Positions 1 through 9,479 are shown, counted from the first letter of the stretch. The stretch is 64,000 nt of DNA from Salinibacillus aidingensis (GCF_039522525.1 NZ_BAAADO010000004.1:248001-312000); one strand, 5' to 3'. Notes: generated by a model not told the origin, from the letters alone. Numbers and translations: made by a program.

Positions 1-2
1 GG

Positions 3-2009
3 GTTATGGTCACGTTTGAGGAGATAGAGGAGAGGAACATCCCTTATATTAAAATTCGCACTGCAATCAAAGATGGTTTGGCTGAGGTCAGATATGTCGT
101 CAAAAGTAAAGAAACCAGAAAGAAAATGACCTGGGCAGAACCGGTGGATGCCTTTCAGTTAGAGGAAGGCTTCATGGAAACTTCCAATCAGGCCAAAAAA
201 CAGAAAGCCATTATCGGATTTTTTCTTGAGAATCCTGAGCCCATTCTTTTAAAGCAATTGTTAACAAAGCTCCATACAACTCGGTCCACCGTTCAATCAT
301 TAGTCAGTCGGGGTTTGATCCGCTTATATGAAAAAGAAGTTTATCGGGATCCCTATGAAAATCGTAATTTTGAAAGAACCGAACCTTTACCTTTAACAGA
401 GGAACAAGCGAAAGCGATAAAACCCATTCATCAGACGATGGATCATCATGAGCATGAAGTTTTCCTGCTCCATGGTGTTACAGGAAGCGGAAAGACTGAA
501 ATTTATCTGCAGTCTATTCAGAATGCATTAGACAAAGGACAGGAAGCGATCGTGCTGGTGCCGGAAATATCCTTAACCCCTCAAATGGTACAGCGCTTTA
601 AAGGACGATTTGGCTCAGACGTAGCTGTGATGCATAGTGGGTTATCCGCTGGAGAAAAATTTGATGAGTGGCGGAAAGTTCAGCGTAAGGAAGTCCGTGT
701 CGTCGTAGGGGCCAGGTCCGCTATCTTTGCTCCTTTTGAAAATCTGGGTATTATTATCATTGATGAAGAGCATGAAAACAGCTATAAACAGGACGATACC
801 CCTCGCTATCATGCACGTGATATAGCGATTTTCCGGGGAGAGTATCACCATTGCCCTGTTATTCTCGGAAGTGCGACGCCAACTCTGGAATCTTTTGCAC
901 GAGCGAAAAAGGGCGTTTATCATTTGCTTACATTGTCGAAACGGATGAACAATCAAAGCATGCCAGAGGTTGAAATTGTAGATATGCGGGACGAACTTCA
1001 CCAGGGTAATCGTTCCATGTTTTCCTTTCCATTACAGGAACGTATTCGTGAGCGTTTAGAGCGAAAAGAACAAATTGTCCTGCTTTTAAATCGCAGAGGG
1101 TATTCAACCTTCGTCATCTGCCGGGATTGTGGGACGACCATTCAGTGTCCCCATTGTGATATTTCTCTAACCTATCATAGGAAGCAGGAGAGATTAAAAT
1201 GCCATTATTGCTCCTATGAAATTCCTATGCCACAGGTGTGTCCGGAATGCGGAAGTGACTCTATCCGCTATTTTGGTACAGGAACTCAGAAAGTGGAGGA
1301 ATCCCTTCAGCAGACATTCCCGGAAGCCGGTATCATTAGAATGGATGTGGATACCACACGGAGAAAGGGCTCCCATGAAAAATTATTAAATCAATTCAGG
1401 GAGAGAAAAGCGGATATTTTATTGGGGACGCAAATGATAGCAAAAGGACTTGATTTTAGTAATGTTACATTAGTAGGCGTGCTTGCTGCTGATTCCATGT
1501 TACATATTCCGGACTTTCGCTCAGCTGAAAAAACCTTTCAATTATTAACACAGGTTAGTGGCAGAGCCGGCCGTCATGAATTACCAGGTGAGGTGGTCGT
1601 TCAATCTTACACACCGGATCATTACAGTATTGAACTGGCAAGTCAGTATCAATTTGAACCCTTTTTTCAATATGAAATGAAAATGAGAAAAAGATTTAAA
1701 TATCCACCCTATTATTTTCTGGCTTTAGTAACGATTTCCCATCCCAATCATGCTTATGCCGTTCAAGTTACGCAGAAAATTGTAAAATCCTTACACGAGA
1801 TGAGTATGAACCGTACACAGATTATGGGGCCCACGCCATCCCCTATTACAAGGATTAAAAATAGATATCGCTATCAATGCATGATAAAATACAAAAATGA
1901 ACCAAATCTGTATGAGAATATGAAGAAAATTATCCAGCAATATGAAAAAGAAATTCAGACAAAGGATTTACAAATATCTGTTGACTTTCAACCAACGCAA
2001 ATGATGTAA
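3..2009 (+). CDS. priA: Primosomal protein N', replication restart helicase PriA (5' truncated)
   Basis: Superfamily 2 DNA helicase that reloads the replisome at stalled forks. The frame is open to the window edge, so the true start lies upstream: about 667 residues are visible against about 800 in Bacillus PriA, which means the N-terminal 3' DNA-binding domain is missing. Visible in order are Walker A GVTGSGKTE (near base 475), the DEEH Walker B box, helicase motifs through LTQVSGRAGR, and a zinc-binding module with four CxxC pairs (CRDC, CPHC, CHYC, CPEC) between the helicase lobes. The stop codon is followed 14 bases later by fmt, so it is probably the first visible gene of a priA-fmt-rsmB transcript. 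No internal disruption is seen. Confidence 0.97.
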   Translation, partial: VMVTFEEIEERNIPYIKIRTAIKDGLAEVRYVVKSKETRKKMTWAEPVDAFQLEEGFMETSNQAKKQKAIIGFFLENPEPILLKQLLTKLHTTRSTVQSLVSRGLIRLYEKEVYRDPYENRNFERTEPLPLTEEQAKAIKPIHQTMDHHEHEVFLLHGVTGSGKTEIYLQSIQNALDKGQEAIVLVPEISLTPQMVQRFKGRFGSDVAVMHSGLSAGEKFDEWRKVQRKEVRVVVGARSAIFAPFENLGIIIIDEEHENSYKQDDTPRYHARDIAIFRGEYHHCPVILGSATPTLESFARAKKGVYHLLTLSKRMNNQSMPEVEIVDMRDELHQGNRSMFSFPLQERIRERLERKEQIVLLLNRRGYSTFVICRDCGTTIQCPHCDISLTYHRKQERLKCHYCSYEIPMPQVCPECGSDSIRYFGTGTQKVEESLQQTFPEAGIIRMDVDTTRRKGSHEKLLNQFRERKADILLGTQMIAKGLDFSNVTLVGVLAADSMLHIPDFRSAEKTFQLLTQVSGRAGRHELPGEVVVQSYTPDHYSIELASQYQFEPFFQYEMKMRKRFKYPPYYFLALVTISHPNHAYAVQVTQKIVKSLHEMSMNRTQIMGPTPSPITRIKNRYRYQCMIKYKNEPNLYENMKKIIQQYEKEIQTKDLQISVDFQPTQMM

Positions 2010-2023
2010 AAGGAGTGACCCAA

Positions 2024-2965
2024 ATGACAAAACGTATCGTATTTATGGGGACCCCGGACTTTGCCGTTCCTGTCCTGCAATCCATTATCCAAGCGGGCTA
2101 TGAAGTGGCTGCAGTCGTTACCCAGCCAGATCGGCCCAAGGGGAGAAAGCGTGTATTAACCCCACCACCAGTAAAGGCTGAAGCCGAGAAGCATAATATT
2201 CCTGTCATACAGCCGGAGAAAATCAAACATGAATATGACAAGGTGCTTGAATACCGTCCGGACCTTATTGTCACAGCTGCCTTTGGTCAGATTCTGCCTA
2301 AGGAATTACTTGATGAGCCCGAGTATGGATGTATTAATGTACACGCTTCTTTACTTCCGGAATTAAGAGGTGGTGCGCCCATTCACTATGCAATTTTACA
2401 GGGCAAACATGAAACAGGAGTCACCATTATGTATATGGTAGAGGCCCTGGATGCAGGTGATATGTTAGCGAAAGTCAGGGTTCCTATTGATGAAAAAGAT
2501 CATGTCGGCTCTTTGCATAACAAACTGGCTGACGCCGGTGCCAGACTCTTAATTGAAACCTTGCCTGAAATCTTTAATCGCTCCATTGAACCTGAAAAAC
2601 AGAATCATGAACAGGCCACATTTGCTTATAATATTAAACGAGAACAGGAAAGAATAAACTGGAATCAGTCACAGGAAGAAGTCTATAACCATATTCGCGG
2701 TCTCCATCCCTGGCCAGTGGCATCGACTACGCTTAACGGAAAAAACGTAAAAATCTGGTGGGGGGAAAAGATTGAAAGCACCTTTCAGGAAACACCCGGT
2801 ACGATAAGTGAATTGGATGATGACGGGTTTACAGTCGTATGCGGGGATCAAAAAGGAATTCGCATTACAGATCTTCAGCCCTCAGGCAAAAAACGAATGA
2901 ATGCTGAGTCCTTTTTACGTGGTGCAGGAAGTAATCTTACTAAAGGAGACAGGTTAGGAGAGTAA
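2024..2965 (+). CDS. fmt: Methionyl-tRNA formyltransferase
   Basis: Formylates Met-tRNAfMet with 10-formyl-tetrahydrofolate to make the bacterial initiator. The 313-residue protein opens with KRIVFMGTPDFAVPVL and carries the family signature HASLLPELRGGAPIHYAI, including the catalytic Asn-His-Asp region (INVHASLLP) and a C-terminal OB-like domain. ATG 2024 was chosen over an upstream in-frame GTG at 2015 because AAAGGAG (2009-2015) lies 8 bases before it. It begins just after priA. The peptide deformylase gene def, which lies between priA and fmt in B. subtilis, is absent here. Confidence 0.97.
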   Translation: MTKRIVFMGTPDFAVPVLQSIIQAGYEVAAVVTQPDRPKGRKRVLTPPPVKAEAEKHNIPVIQPEKIKHEYDKVLEYRPDLIVTAAFGQILPKELLDEPEYGCINVHASLLPELRGGAPIHYAILQGKHETGVTIMYMVEALDAGDMLAKVRVPIDEKDHVGSLHNKLADAGARLLIETLPEIFNRSIEPEKQNHEQATFAYNIKREQERINWNQSQEEVYNHIRGLHPWPVASTTLNGKNVKIWWGEKIESTFQETPGTISELDDDGFTVVCGDQKGIRITDLQPSGKKRMNAESFLRGAGSNLTKGDRLGE

Positions 2966-2966
2966 C

Positions 2967-4307
2967 ATGGCACAAAAAACAGTACGTGAAGCAGCTTTAA
3001 ATATATTAGTACGTGTTGGACAAGGTGGTGGCTACAGTCACTTACTCATTCAGCAGGAAATAAGCAAAGATGATCTGAATCAGAAAGATGTTTCCCTGCT
3101 TACTGAACTGGTCTACGGAACGCTGCAGCGAAGAGACACCTTGGCTTTTTTTCTTAAACCATTCGTTCGAAAGCGTGTAAAACCCTGGGTAAGATGGCTT
3201 TTGTATCTGGCCATTTATCAGATGCATTACCTGGAACGGGTTCCCGATCATGCGATCATTTATGAAGCTGTGGAATTGGCTAAGAAAAAAGGCGGTAAAA
3301 GCTTAAGCTCATTTGTCAATGGTGTCCTGCGAAATGTTCAACGAAAGGGAGTCCCTTCCTTTGATTCCATTGAGGACCCGGTAAAACGGCTGGCTGTCGA
3401 AATGAGTCATCCCGAATGGCTGGTGAAACGGTTTGTCAGATGGTACGGATTTGATATTGCACGGTCCATGTGCCTTAAAAACTTACACGAAAAGGATGTT
3501 TCCGTTCGTGTACAATCCACAAAAATGAGTCGTGAGGATGCGATAAAACGTCTTGAACAGGATGGCTTTGAGGTGGAACGCTCTCTATTATCTTCACAGG
3601 GAATCATTATGAAAAGCGGAAACATCTTTCGTCATCCATTATTTAAAGAATATTTCACCGTACAGGATGAGAGCTCAATGTTAGTGGGTGAAATGATGGA
3701 TGTGGAGCCGGGTATGTTTGTACTTGATGCTTGCAGTGCTCCAGGTGGGAAAACGACCCACATTGCGGAAAAGATGAAAGACAATGGAGAAATTCATGCC
3801 TATGATCTCCACGCAAAAAAAGCGAAGCTGGTAGAAGAAAAAGCCAAGGACCTTGGGCTGAGTATTATTACTGCCAAGCCTGCCGACAGCCGTACACTGC
3901 CTGATATTTATGAAAAAGAGACCTTTGACCGGATTCTATTGGACGCACCTTGTTCGGGATTGGGCGTATTACGAGGTAAACCTGATATTAAGTATCAGAA
4001 ATCAGCGGAGGATGTCACCAATTTATCTGGCATACAGACCGATTTACTTGAGGCCGTTGCACCGCTTTTAAAGACCGGCGGGAAGCTTGTTTACAGCACA
4101 TGCACAGTTGATAGGGAAGAAAATGAGCATGTTATTCAGCAATTTTTGAAAAATCATCCTGAATACGAAATCGATCCATCCTTTCGAGAATCCCTGCCAG
4201 TTGTTTGCAGAGAATTAAGCGGTTTGTCACAATGGGGACTCCAGCTTTTTCCCCATGATTTAGACACAGATGGATTTTTCTTAACAAGATTAATCAAAAA
4301 ATCATAA
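2967..4307 (+). CDS. rsmB: 16S rRNA (cytosine-967-C5)-methyltransferase RsmB
   Basis: SAM-dependent methyltransferase acting on C967 of 16S rRNA. The 446-residue protein has an N-terminal NusB-like helical RNA-binding domain (roughly residues 1-140), then a Rossmann methyltransferase domain with the SAM motif DACSAPGGKTTHIAEKM and the two catalytic cysteine motifs DAPCSGLG and STCTVDREENE. It starts one base after the fmt stop codon, so the two are co-transcribed and probably translationally coupled. In B. subtilis rlmN follows; here a 146-bp gap leads straight to prpC. Confidence 0.96.
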   Translation: MAQKTVREAALNILVRVGQGGGYSHLLIQQEISKDDLNQKDVSLLTELVYGTLQRRDTLAFFLKPFVRKRVKPWVRWLLYLAIYQMHYLERVPDHAIIYEAVELAKKKGGKSLSSFVNGVLRNVQRKGVPSFDSIEDPVKRLAVEMSHPEWLVKRFVRWYGFDIARSMCLKNLHEKDVSVRVQSTKMSREDAIKRLEQDGFEVERSLLSSQGIIMKSGNIFRHPLFKEYFTVQDESSMLVGEMMDVEPGMFVLDACSAPGGKTTHIAEKMKDNGEIHAYDLHAKKAKLVEEKAKDLGLSIITAKPADSRTLPDIYEKETFDRILLDAPCSGLGVLRGKPDIKYQKSAEDVTNLSGIQTDLLEAVAPLLKTGGKLVYSTCTVDREENEHVIQQFLKNHPEYEIDPSFRESLPVVCRELSGLSQWGLQLFPHDLDTDGFFLTRLIKKS

Positions 4308-4403
4308 ATATGGTATTCTATAGTAGATAGATATTGAGGAGAGTTTAGGTGTTAGATTTTTTGTAAGCTTATCCTGAAAAGCGAAATCATGATAGTGCCA
4401 GGA

Positions 4404-4427
4404 GCTTATCATTTAAACTGGATAAGC
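4404..4427. repeat. Small inverted repeat in the rsmB-prpC gap
   Basis: GCTTATC at 4404-4410 and GATAAGC at 4421-4427 form a short hairpin. A third copy of the motif, GCTTATCC, lies at 4367-4374. No T-run follows, so it is not a convincing terminator. It sits where rlmN would normally be and may be a regulatory site for prpC or leftover sequence; its role is unknown. Confidence 0.4.
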
Positions 4428-4453
4428 ATGTAAGAAAAGACGGGGTGATACGA

Positions 4454-5206
4454 GTGTTAGGAAATTTTCTAACCGATACAGGGCATGTCAGAAGTCATAA
4501 TGAAGACTCAGGTGGAATTTATTTTAATCAGCAAAATCAAATGCTTGCGATTGTTGCTGATGGAATGGGGGGACACAGTGCAGGTGATGTAGCCAGTTCC
4601 CTCGCAACGACAGAACTACATAACAGATGGAAGAACACAGAATCCATTACATCACCCGACGAAGCACAGACATGGCTTGAAGATCAAATCAAGGATATTA
4701 ATCAGATTATTTTACAGTATGCGATTGACCATGAAGAGTGTAAGGGTATGGGAACTACCATTGTTGCAGCAGTTTGTACAGATGAGTTTATTACGATTGC
4801 CCATATTGGAGACAGCAGATGTTACTTGTCAAACAGTAACGGTTTCTCTCAAGTAACAGAAGACCATTCCCTTGTAAACGAGCTTGTGAGAACGGGACAA
4901 TTATCACCTGAAGATGCGGAACATCATCCGAGAAAGAATGTTCTCCTGAAAGCATTGGGAACAGAGAAGGATGTGGAAATTGACACCAAAACCATCACTT
5001 GGGATTCTGGAAATTATTTAATTTTATGTTCGGATGGTTTGACAAATAAGGTAGAAGATCATGAGCTTCATCAGTATATTATAGAGGCCGATTCGATTGA
5101 AGAGTCCATGAGAAGTCTGATTGATCTGGCCAATGAACGAGGCGGCGAGGATAACATTTCCTTAGCCATTGTACAAAATTCCCCTCAAGAGAAAGAGGGT
5201 GAATAA
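4454..5206 (+). CDS. prpC: PP2C-family Ser/Thr protein phosphatase PrpC (Stp)
   Basis: Metal-dependent PPM phosphatase that reverses phosphorylation by the neighbouring PrkC kinase. About 250 residues, usual for the family. Metal-binding aspartates are visible in RSHNEDSGG, VADGMGGHSAGD, HIGDSRCYL, CSDGLTNKV and GGEDNISLAIV. GTG 4454 is preferred over in-frame GTG 4445 because the latter lies inside the ribosome-binding sequence GGGGTGAT (4442-4449). The prkC start follows the stop codon by 2 bases, the usual phosphatase-kinase pair. Confidence 0.96.
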   Translation: MLGNFLTDTGHVRSHNEDSGGIYFNQQNQMLAIVADGMGGHSAGDVASSLATTELHNRWKNTESITSPDEAQTWLEDQIKDINQIILQYAIDHEECKGMGTTIVAAVCTDEFITIAHIGDSRCYLSNSNGFSQVTEDHSLVNELVRTGQLSPEDAEHHPRKNVLLKALGTEKDVEIDTKTITWDSGNYLILCSDGLTNKVEDHELHQYIIEADSIEESMRSLIDLANERGGEDNISLAIVQNSPQEKEGE

Positions 5207-5208
5207 AC

Positions 5209-7212
5209 GTGTTTGAAGGACAAGTCTTAAATGATCGTTATAAAATACTGAATGCAATAGGTGGCGGGGGGATGGCCAATGTTTATCTCGGCCATGACAC
5301 CATTCTTGATCGTAAGGTTGCCATTAAGGCTTTACGGATGGAATACGCCCATGACGAAGAGTTTATTGAAAGGTTCAGGCGTGAAGCTCAATCAACCATC
5401 AGCCTGTCACATCCAAATATCGTCAGTATTTATGATGTAGGGGAAGAAGATGACAATGACAATATTTATTATATTGTCATGGAATATGTAAGGGGAATGA
5501 CTCTTAAGCAGTACATCCAGCAGTATGGGCCTCTTCCTGCAGAGGAAGCTGTGGATGTCATGAAGCAGATTACTTCTGCCATTAGTCATGCCCATCATAA
5601 CGAAATTATTCACAGAGATATAAAGCCTCAAAATATCCTGATTGATAATAAAGGGAATGCTAAAGTAACAGATTTTGGTATTGCTATGGCACTTAGTCAT
5701 ACAAGTGTAACCCAGACGAACTCAGTGCTGGGCTCTGTTCATTATCTATCGCCCGAACAGGCCAGAGGTGGCACAGCCATCAAAAAATCTGATATTTATT
5801 CATTAGGTATTGTATTTTTTGAAATGCTGACAGGCAGACTCCCATTTTCAGGGGAATCAGCTGTATCTATTGCATTAAAGCATTTACAAAGCAAAACACC
5901 GTCTGTACGCAGATGGATTCCTGATATTCCCCAGAGTGTTGAAAATGTTGTATTAAAGGCGACAGCAAAAAATCCTTTTCATCGCTATGAAAATACAGCA
6001 CAAATTGAAGAAGATTTGGCGACCGTGTTGCTCCCGAGCCGAATGAACGAAGAAAAATTTTCGCCTCCTGAGGAAGAGGGAGAAGAAACTAAAGCAATAC
6101 CCGTTATCCCGAATGATCACCAATTGGCTGGCAATCAGAACGGGGATACGGTTATTCATAAGAAACCAGAGTCGGAAACTGAAGAGGAACCAAAAAAGAA
6201 GAAAAGGAACTGGAAGGCATGGACCTTCTCTATTTTAGGCGTTTTACTTGCAGCCGCTATATTTTCCATTTTTGTTTTACCTAAATTGTTAATGCCGGAT
6301 GAAGTCGAAGTTATGGATGTTTCCGGATTAACCTATGAAGAGGCTGTGAACCGCCTGAATGAACTGGATGTGGAAATTGATCATGACCAGGAAAATTCTG
6401 ATGAAATTGAAGAAGGAAAAGTCATTGAAACAGACCCGGAAGCAGGGTCCATTATCAGGGAAGGTACAACTGTAACCATTATTACCAGCCTAGGACCTGA
6501 AAAAGAAGCTTTTGGTGATTACGTTGGTCAGCAATATGACCAGGTGAAACAAATCCTCGAAGGTTTGGGCTATGATGATATTAAAAAATTTGATGTAGAA
6601 TCAGAAAAACCTGAGGGGGAGATCATTTCACAGGATCCAGAGGCTGAAGCTCCCGTTATTCCAGAGGATACCTCTGTAAGATTTGAGGTTAGCAGTGGCC
6701 CTCCTATGGTAACAATACCTTCATTTAAAGGATCAGCGTTAGAGGAAGTCGATCAATTTATTAGCAACAACAACTTAGTTATGTCTTCAGAACCTGAGGA
6801 AGAGTACTCCGCTGACGTGAAAGAAGGACATGTTATTCGTCAGGATCCTGCTCCAGATGAGGAAGTGGAGGAAGGTACTGAAATTTCTGTAGTGATTTCA
6901 AAAGGTCCGGAACCAAAGCCTGAAACAAATCCTGTTGAATATACAGTAGAAGTAAATCAGAGTAATGGAAATGAAAATGACGATGATTCCGGGAATAAAC
7001 AGGAACCAGAGCCTGTAAAGGTAGAAATTTATATAGAGGATATGAATAACGATGGTTCTGTTCCATATATAAGTGAAGAGATTACTAGTACCAAACCCTA
7101 TAAGTTTGATGTAGTCGTTGCTCCAGGAGAGACAGGCAGCTACCGCATCCTTGTTAATGGAAATGTAGTCGATACGAATACATTCACGAATAATCCAGAA
7201 GGTGGAGATTAA
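5209..7212 (+). CDS. prkC: PASTA-domain Ser/Thr protein kinase PrkC
   Basis: Membrane eukaryotic-like kinase that in Bacillus senses peptidoglycan fragments and influences spore germination and stationary phase. The 667-residue protein has a cytoplasmic kinase domain (about residues 10-275: glycine loop GGGGMANVY, VAIKAL lysine, HRDIKPQN at 135-142, DFGIA, SPEQ), a charged KKKKRN linker, one transmembrane helix (about 337-360), three PASTA repeats, and an acidic linker with a C-terminal Ig-like domain (about 570-667). GTG start. It is coupled to prpC upstream and overlaps the SD region of rsgA downstream. Confidence 0.97.
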   Translation: MFEGQVLNDRYKILNAIGGGGMANVYLGHDTILDRKVAIKALRMEYAHDEEFIERFRREAQSTISLSHPNIVSIYDVGEEDDNDNIYYIVMEYVRGMTLKQYIQQYGPLPAEEAVDVMKQITSAISHAHHNEIIHRDIKPQNILIDNKGNAKVTDFGIAMALSHTSVTQTNSVLGSVHYLSPEQARGGTAIKKSDIYSLGIVFFEMLTGRLPFSGESAVSIALKHLQSKTPSVRRWIPDIPQSVENVVLKATAKNPFHRYENTAQIEEDLATVLLPSRMNEEKFSPPEEEGEETKAIPVIPNDHQLAGNQNGDTVIHKKPESETEEEPKKKKRNWKAWTFSILGVLLAAAIFSIFVLPKLLMPDEVEVMDVSGLTYEEAVNRLNELDVEIDHDQENSDEIEEGKVIETDPEAGSIIREGTTVTIITSLGPEKEAFGDYVGQQYDQVKQILEGLGYDDIKKFDVESEKPEGEIISQDPEAEAPVIPEDTSVRFEVSSGPPMVTIPSFKGSALEEVDQFISNNNLVMSSEPEEEYSADVKEGHVIRQDPAPDEEVEEGTEISVVISKGPEPKPETNPVEYTVEVNQSNGNENDDDSGNKQEPEPVKVEIYIEDMNNDGSVPYISEEITSTKPYKFDVVVAPGETGSYRILVNGNVVDTNTFTNNPEGGD

Positions 7213-7216
7213 GTAC

Positions 7217-8101
7217 ATGGAGAAAGGAAAAATTGTAAAAGCATTAAGCGGGTTTTATTATGTAGAAGTACCAAATAAGGGCATTTATCAATGCAGAGGC
7301 AGAGGCCTTTTCCGTAAACAGAAGATTACCCCTCTTGTTGGGGACAGGGTAGAGATTGATATTACCGATAATGGAGACGGTTATGTCACAAAAATTTACG
7401 AACGAAACAATGAATTAGTCCGGCCTCCTGTATCCAATATTGATCAGGCGATTATCGTAACCTCTGCAGCCAAACCTGACTTTAATGCTTTACTATTGGA
7501 CCGCTTCCTTGTATTAATCGAGGCCAAAAGGATTGAACCTGTTATTGTCCTTACAAAAATGGATCTCGTAAGTTCTGAGGCTGAGAGGCAAATGGAAGCC
7601 GTTCAGAAAATCTATGAGAACATTGGTTATTCCGTTGTCCGGCTAAGCTCTAAAGATAAAAACCAGGTTCAGCAGCTTGTCCCTTATATAGAAGGGAAAA
7701 CGTCCGTGATAGCAGGTCAGTCGGGAGTCGGAAAGTCTTCACTGCTTAATGCACTTAAACCAGGTCTGGATCTGGAAATTGGAGATATTTCTGAAACATT
7801 AGGTCGTGGAAAACACACAACAAGACATGTTGAATTCATTTCAATGAATGATGGGTATGTAGCTGATACTCCCGGCTTTAGTTCACTTGACTTCCGGGAG
7901 ATTGTGGCTGAAGAGCTCCCTGAATGCTTTCCGGAAATGGTGGATAGGCAGGATGGCTGTAAATTCAGGGGCTGTAAGCATTTTAAAGAGCCGAAATGTG
8001 CGGTGAAAGATGCTGTCCAAACAGGGGATATCCCCGAATTTCGCTATAACCATTATTTGCAGTTTTTAGAAGAAATCCAGTCAAGAAAGCCGAGGTATTA
8101 A
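7217..8101 (+). CDS. rsgA: Ribosome small subunit-dependent GTPase RsgA (CpgA)
   Basis: Circularly permuted GTPase that helps mature the 30S subunit. The 295-residue protein has an N-terminal OB-fold (1-65), then G4 TKMD before G1 GQSGVGKSSLLN and G3 DTPGF, and a C-terminal zinc-binding segment CKFRGCKHFKEPKC. ATG 7217 lies 9 bases after GGTGGAG (7201-7207); an in-frame GTG at 7202 would sit in that ribosome-binding site. The gene order prpC-prkC-rsgA-rpe is conserved in Bacillaceae, and CpgA is a known PrkC substrate in B. subtilis. Confidence 0.97.
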   Translation: MEKGKIVKALSGFYYVEVPNKGIYQCRGRGLFRKQKITPLVGDRVEIDITDNGDGYVTKIYERNNELVRPPVSNIDQAIIVTSAAKPDFNALLLDRFLVLIEAKRIEPVIVLTKMDLVSSEAERQMEAVQKIYENIGYSVVRLSSKDKNQVQQLVPYIEGKTSVIAGQSGVGKSSLLNALKPGLDLEIGDISETLGRGKHTTRHVEFISMNDGYVADTPGFSSLDFREIVAEELPECFPEMVDRQDGCKFRGCKHFKEPKCAVKDAVQTGDIPEFRYNHYLQFLEEIQSRKPRY

Positions 8102-8103
8102 AA

Positions 8104-8757
8104 GTGACAAAATTAGCTCCTTCTATATTATCAGCCGATTTTGCCAGGCTTGGAGAAGAAGTAAAGGATGTTGAGCAGGCCGGTGCCGATTATATTCATG
8201 TCGATGTGATGGATGGGCATTTTGTTCCTAATATCACTATCGGGCCACTTATAGTTAAAGCCATCAGGCCGGTGACTGCTCTGCCGCTTGACGTTCATTT
8301 AATGATTGAAAAGCCCGAAGATTATGTAGAAGCTTTTGCAAATGCAGGTGCAGATATTATTACAGTCCACCAGGAGGCCTGTGTGCATCTACACAGAACG
8401 ATTCAGATGATTAAGCAAAATGGAGTTAAGGCAGGTGTGGTCATTAATCCTGCAACGCCTGTAGAAACCATACGGCCGATATTGCCTGATGTTGATTTAG
8501 TCTTATTAATGACCGTTAATCCCGGATTTGGCGGACAGGCATTCATCGAATCGGTCATTCCAAAGATTGAAGAAGTAGCAGCTCTAAAACAGGAGCAAAA
8601 CCTCTCGTTTGAAATTGAAGTGGATGGTGGAGTGAATAAAGACACAGCAAAGCGTTGTACGGATGCCGGGACCAATGTACTTGTGGCTGGCAGTGCGATT
8701 TTTAATTCAGAAAATCGTAAACAGGCTATGGAGGAAATACGTCAGGAGATTATTTAA
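8104..8757 (+). CDS. rpe: Ribulose-phosphate 3-epimerase
   Basis: Interconverts ribulose-5-phosphate and xylulose-5-phosphate in the pentose phosphate pathway. The 217-residue TIM barrel begins LAPSILSADFARLGEEV and has the metal and phosphate motifs HVDVMDGHFVPN, LDVHLMI, VNPGFGGQ and EVDGGV. It has a GTG start two bases after the rsgA stop, with its ribosome-binding site inside rsgA. A hairpin terminator follows, so it likely ends the priA-to-rpe transcription unit. Confidence 0.97.
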   Translation: MTKLAPSILSADFARLGEEVKDVEQAGADYIHVDVMDGHFVPNITIGPLIVKAIRPVTALPLDVHLMIEKPEDYVEAFANAGADIITVHQEACVHLHRTIQMIKQNGVKAGVVINPATPVETIRPILPDVDLVLLMTVNPGFGGQAFIESVIPKIEEVAALKQEQNLSFEIEVDGGVNKDTAKRCTDAGTNVLVAGSAIFNSENRKQAMEEIRQEII

Positions 8758-8778
8758 AGTAAAATTTGATTCTATTGA

Positions 8779-8810
8779 AAAGCTGCCTTCAGGAGGCGGC
8801 TTTCTTTATT
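8779..8810 (+). terminator. Rho-independent terminator after rpe
   Basis: AAAGCTGCC (8779-8787) pairs with GGCGGCTTT (8795-8803) with one G-U pair across a 7-base loop, followed by the T-rich TTTCTTTATT. It separates rpe from thiN. Confidence 0.75.
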
Positions 8811-8825
8811 GAGGAGGAAGCAATC

Positions 8826-9479
8826 ATGACTATAGTGGGTATAGTTGGTGGAGGTCCTGAAGATAGACTCCCGGATCTCCATTTGTATAATGAACAGAAT
8901 GTGCAATGGATAGGAGCAGATCGGGGAAGTATCTATTTGCTTAATCAAGGAATTGTTCCGGACTACGCGATGGGGGATTTTGATTCGACTTCTGAAGATG
9001 AAAAAGCCATGCTTCATACAAAAATCAATCAGGTGGACACTTATCCTATTGAAAAAGACCAGACTGATTTGGAAATTGCTGTTCAAAAAGCCATAGAGCT
9101 AAAGCCTGATAAAATCTATCTATTTGGGGTTACAGGTGGAAGACTGGATCATGAACTCGTTAATATACAGCTGCTGTATCAGCTTTCCGAACAAAATTTA
9201 AGAGGAATAATCATAGATAAAGGAAATCTAATTGAACTAAAGAGGGCGGGTGTGCATATAGTAGAATATGATGAAAATTATGAGAATATTTCATTGATTC
9301 CACAGACACCCTTGATTAAAAACCTGACTCTGAAAAATTTTTATTATCCGTTAACCAACGCAACTCTTGAATTTGGAACTACCCTGTCCACGTCTAATCG
9401 TTTAATTGGAAAAAAAGGTACTTTTTCATTTGATGAAGGCATATTATTAGTGGTAAGGAGCGATGCTGTCCACCAATAA
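8826..9479 (+). CDS. thiN: Thiamine pyrophosphokinase
   Basis: Transfers pyrophosphate from ATP to thiamine, giving the cofactor directly. About 217 residues, the usual TPK length. Catalytic features are visible: the N-terminal Rossmann-like start IVGIVGGGPEDRLPDL, GADRGSIYLL, GDFDS, the TDLEIAV motif with its acidic residues, and FGVTGGRLDH. ATG 8826 is chosen because GAGGAGG (8811-8817) lies 8 bases before it; longer in-frame starts would be inside the rpe terminator. It lies between rpe and spoVM as in B. subtilis (yloS). Confidence 0.95.
   Translation: MTIVGIVGGGPEDRLPDLHLYNEQNVQWIGADRGSIYLLNQGIVPDYAMGDFDSTSEDEKAMLHTKINQVDTYPIEKDQTDLEIAVQKAIELKPDKIYLFGVTGGRLDHELVNIQLLYQLSEQNLRGIIIDKGNLIELKRAGVHIVEYDENYENISLIPQTPLIKNLTLKNFYYPLTNATLEFGTTLSTSNRLIGKKGTFSFDEGILLVVRSDAVHQ

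Noticed and set aside
642..1001. 119-residue open frame on the minus strand inside priA
   Set aside because: Fully antisense to a well-conserved helicase domain, no family resemblance, no ribosome-binding site; a shadow of priA codon usage.
4308..4453. Search for a degenerate rlmN pseudogene in the rsmB-prpC gap
   Set aside because: Only 146 bp, no recognisable radical-SAM CxxxCxxC coding remnant in any frame.
6833..7218. Minus-strand frames inside the prkC 3' end
   Set aside because: Antisense to PASTA repeats and the Ig-like tail, whose acidic codons give long open reverse frames.
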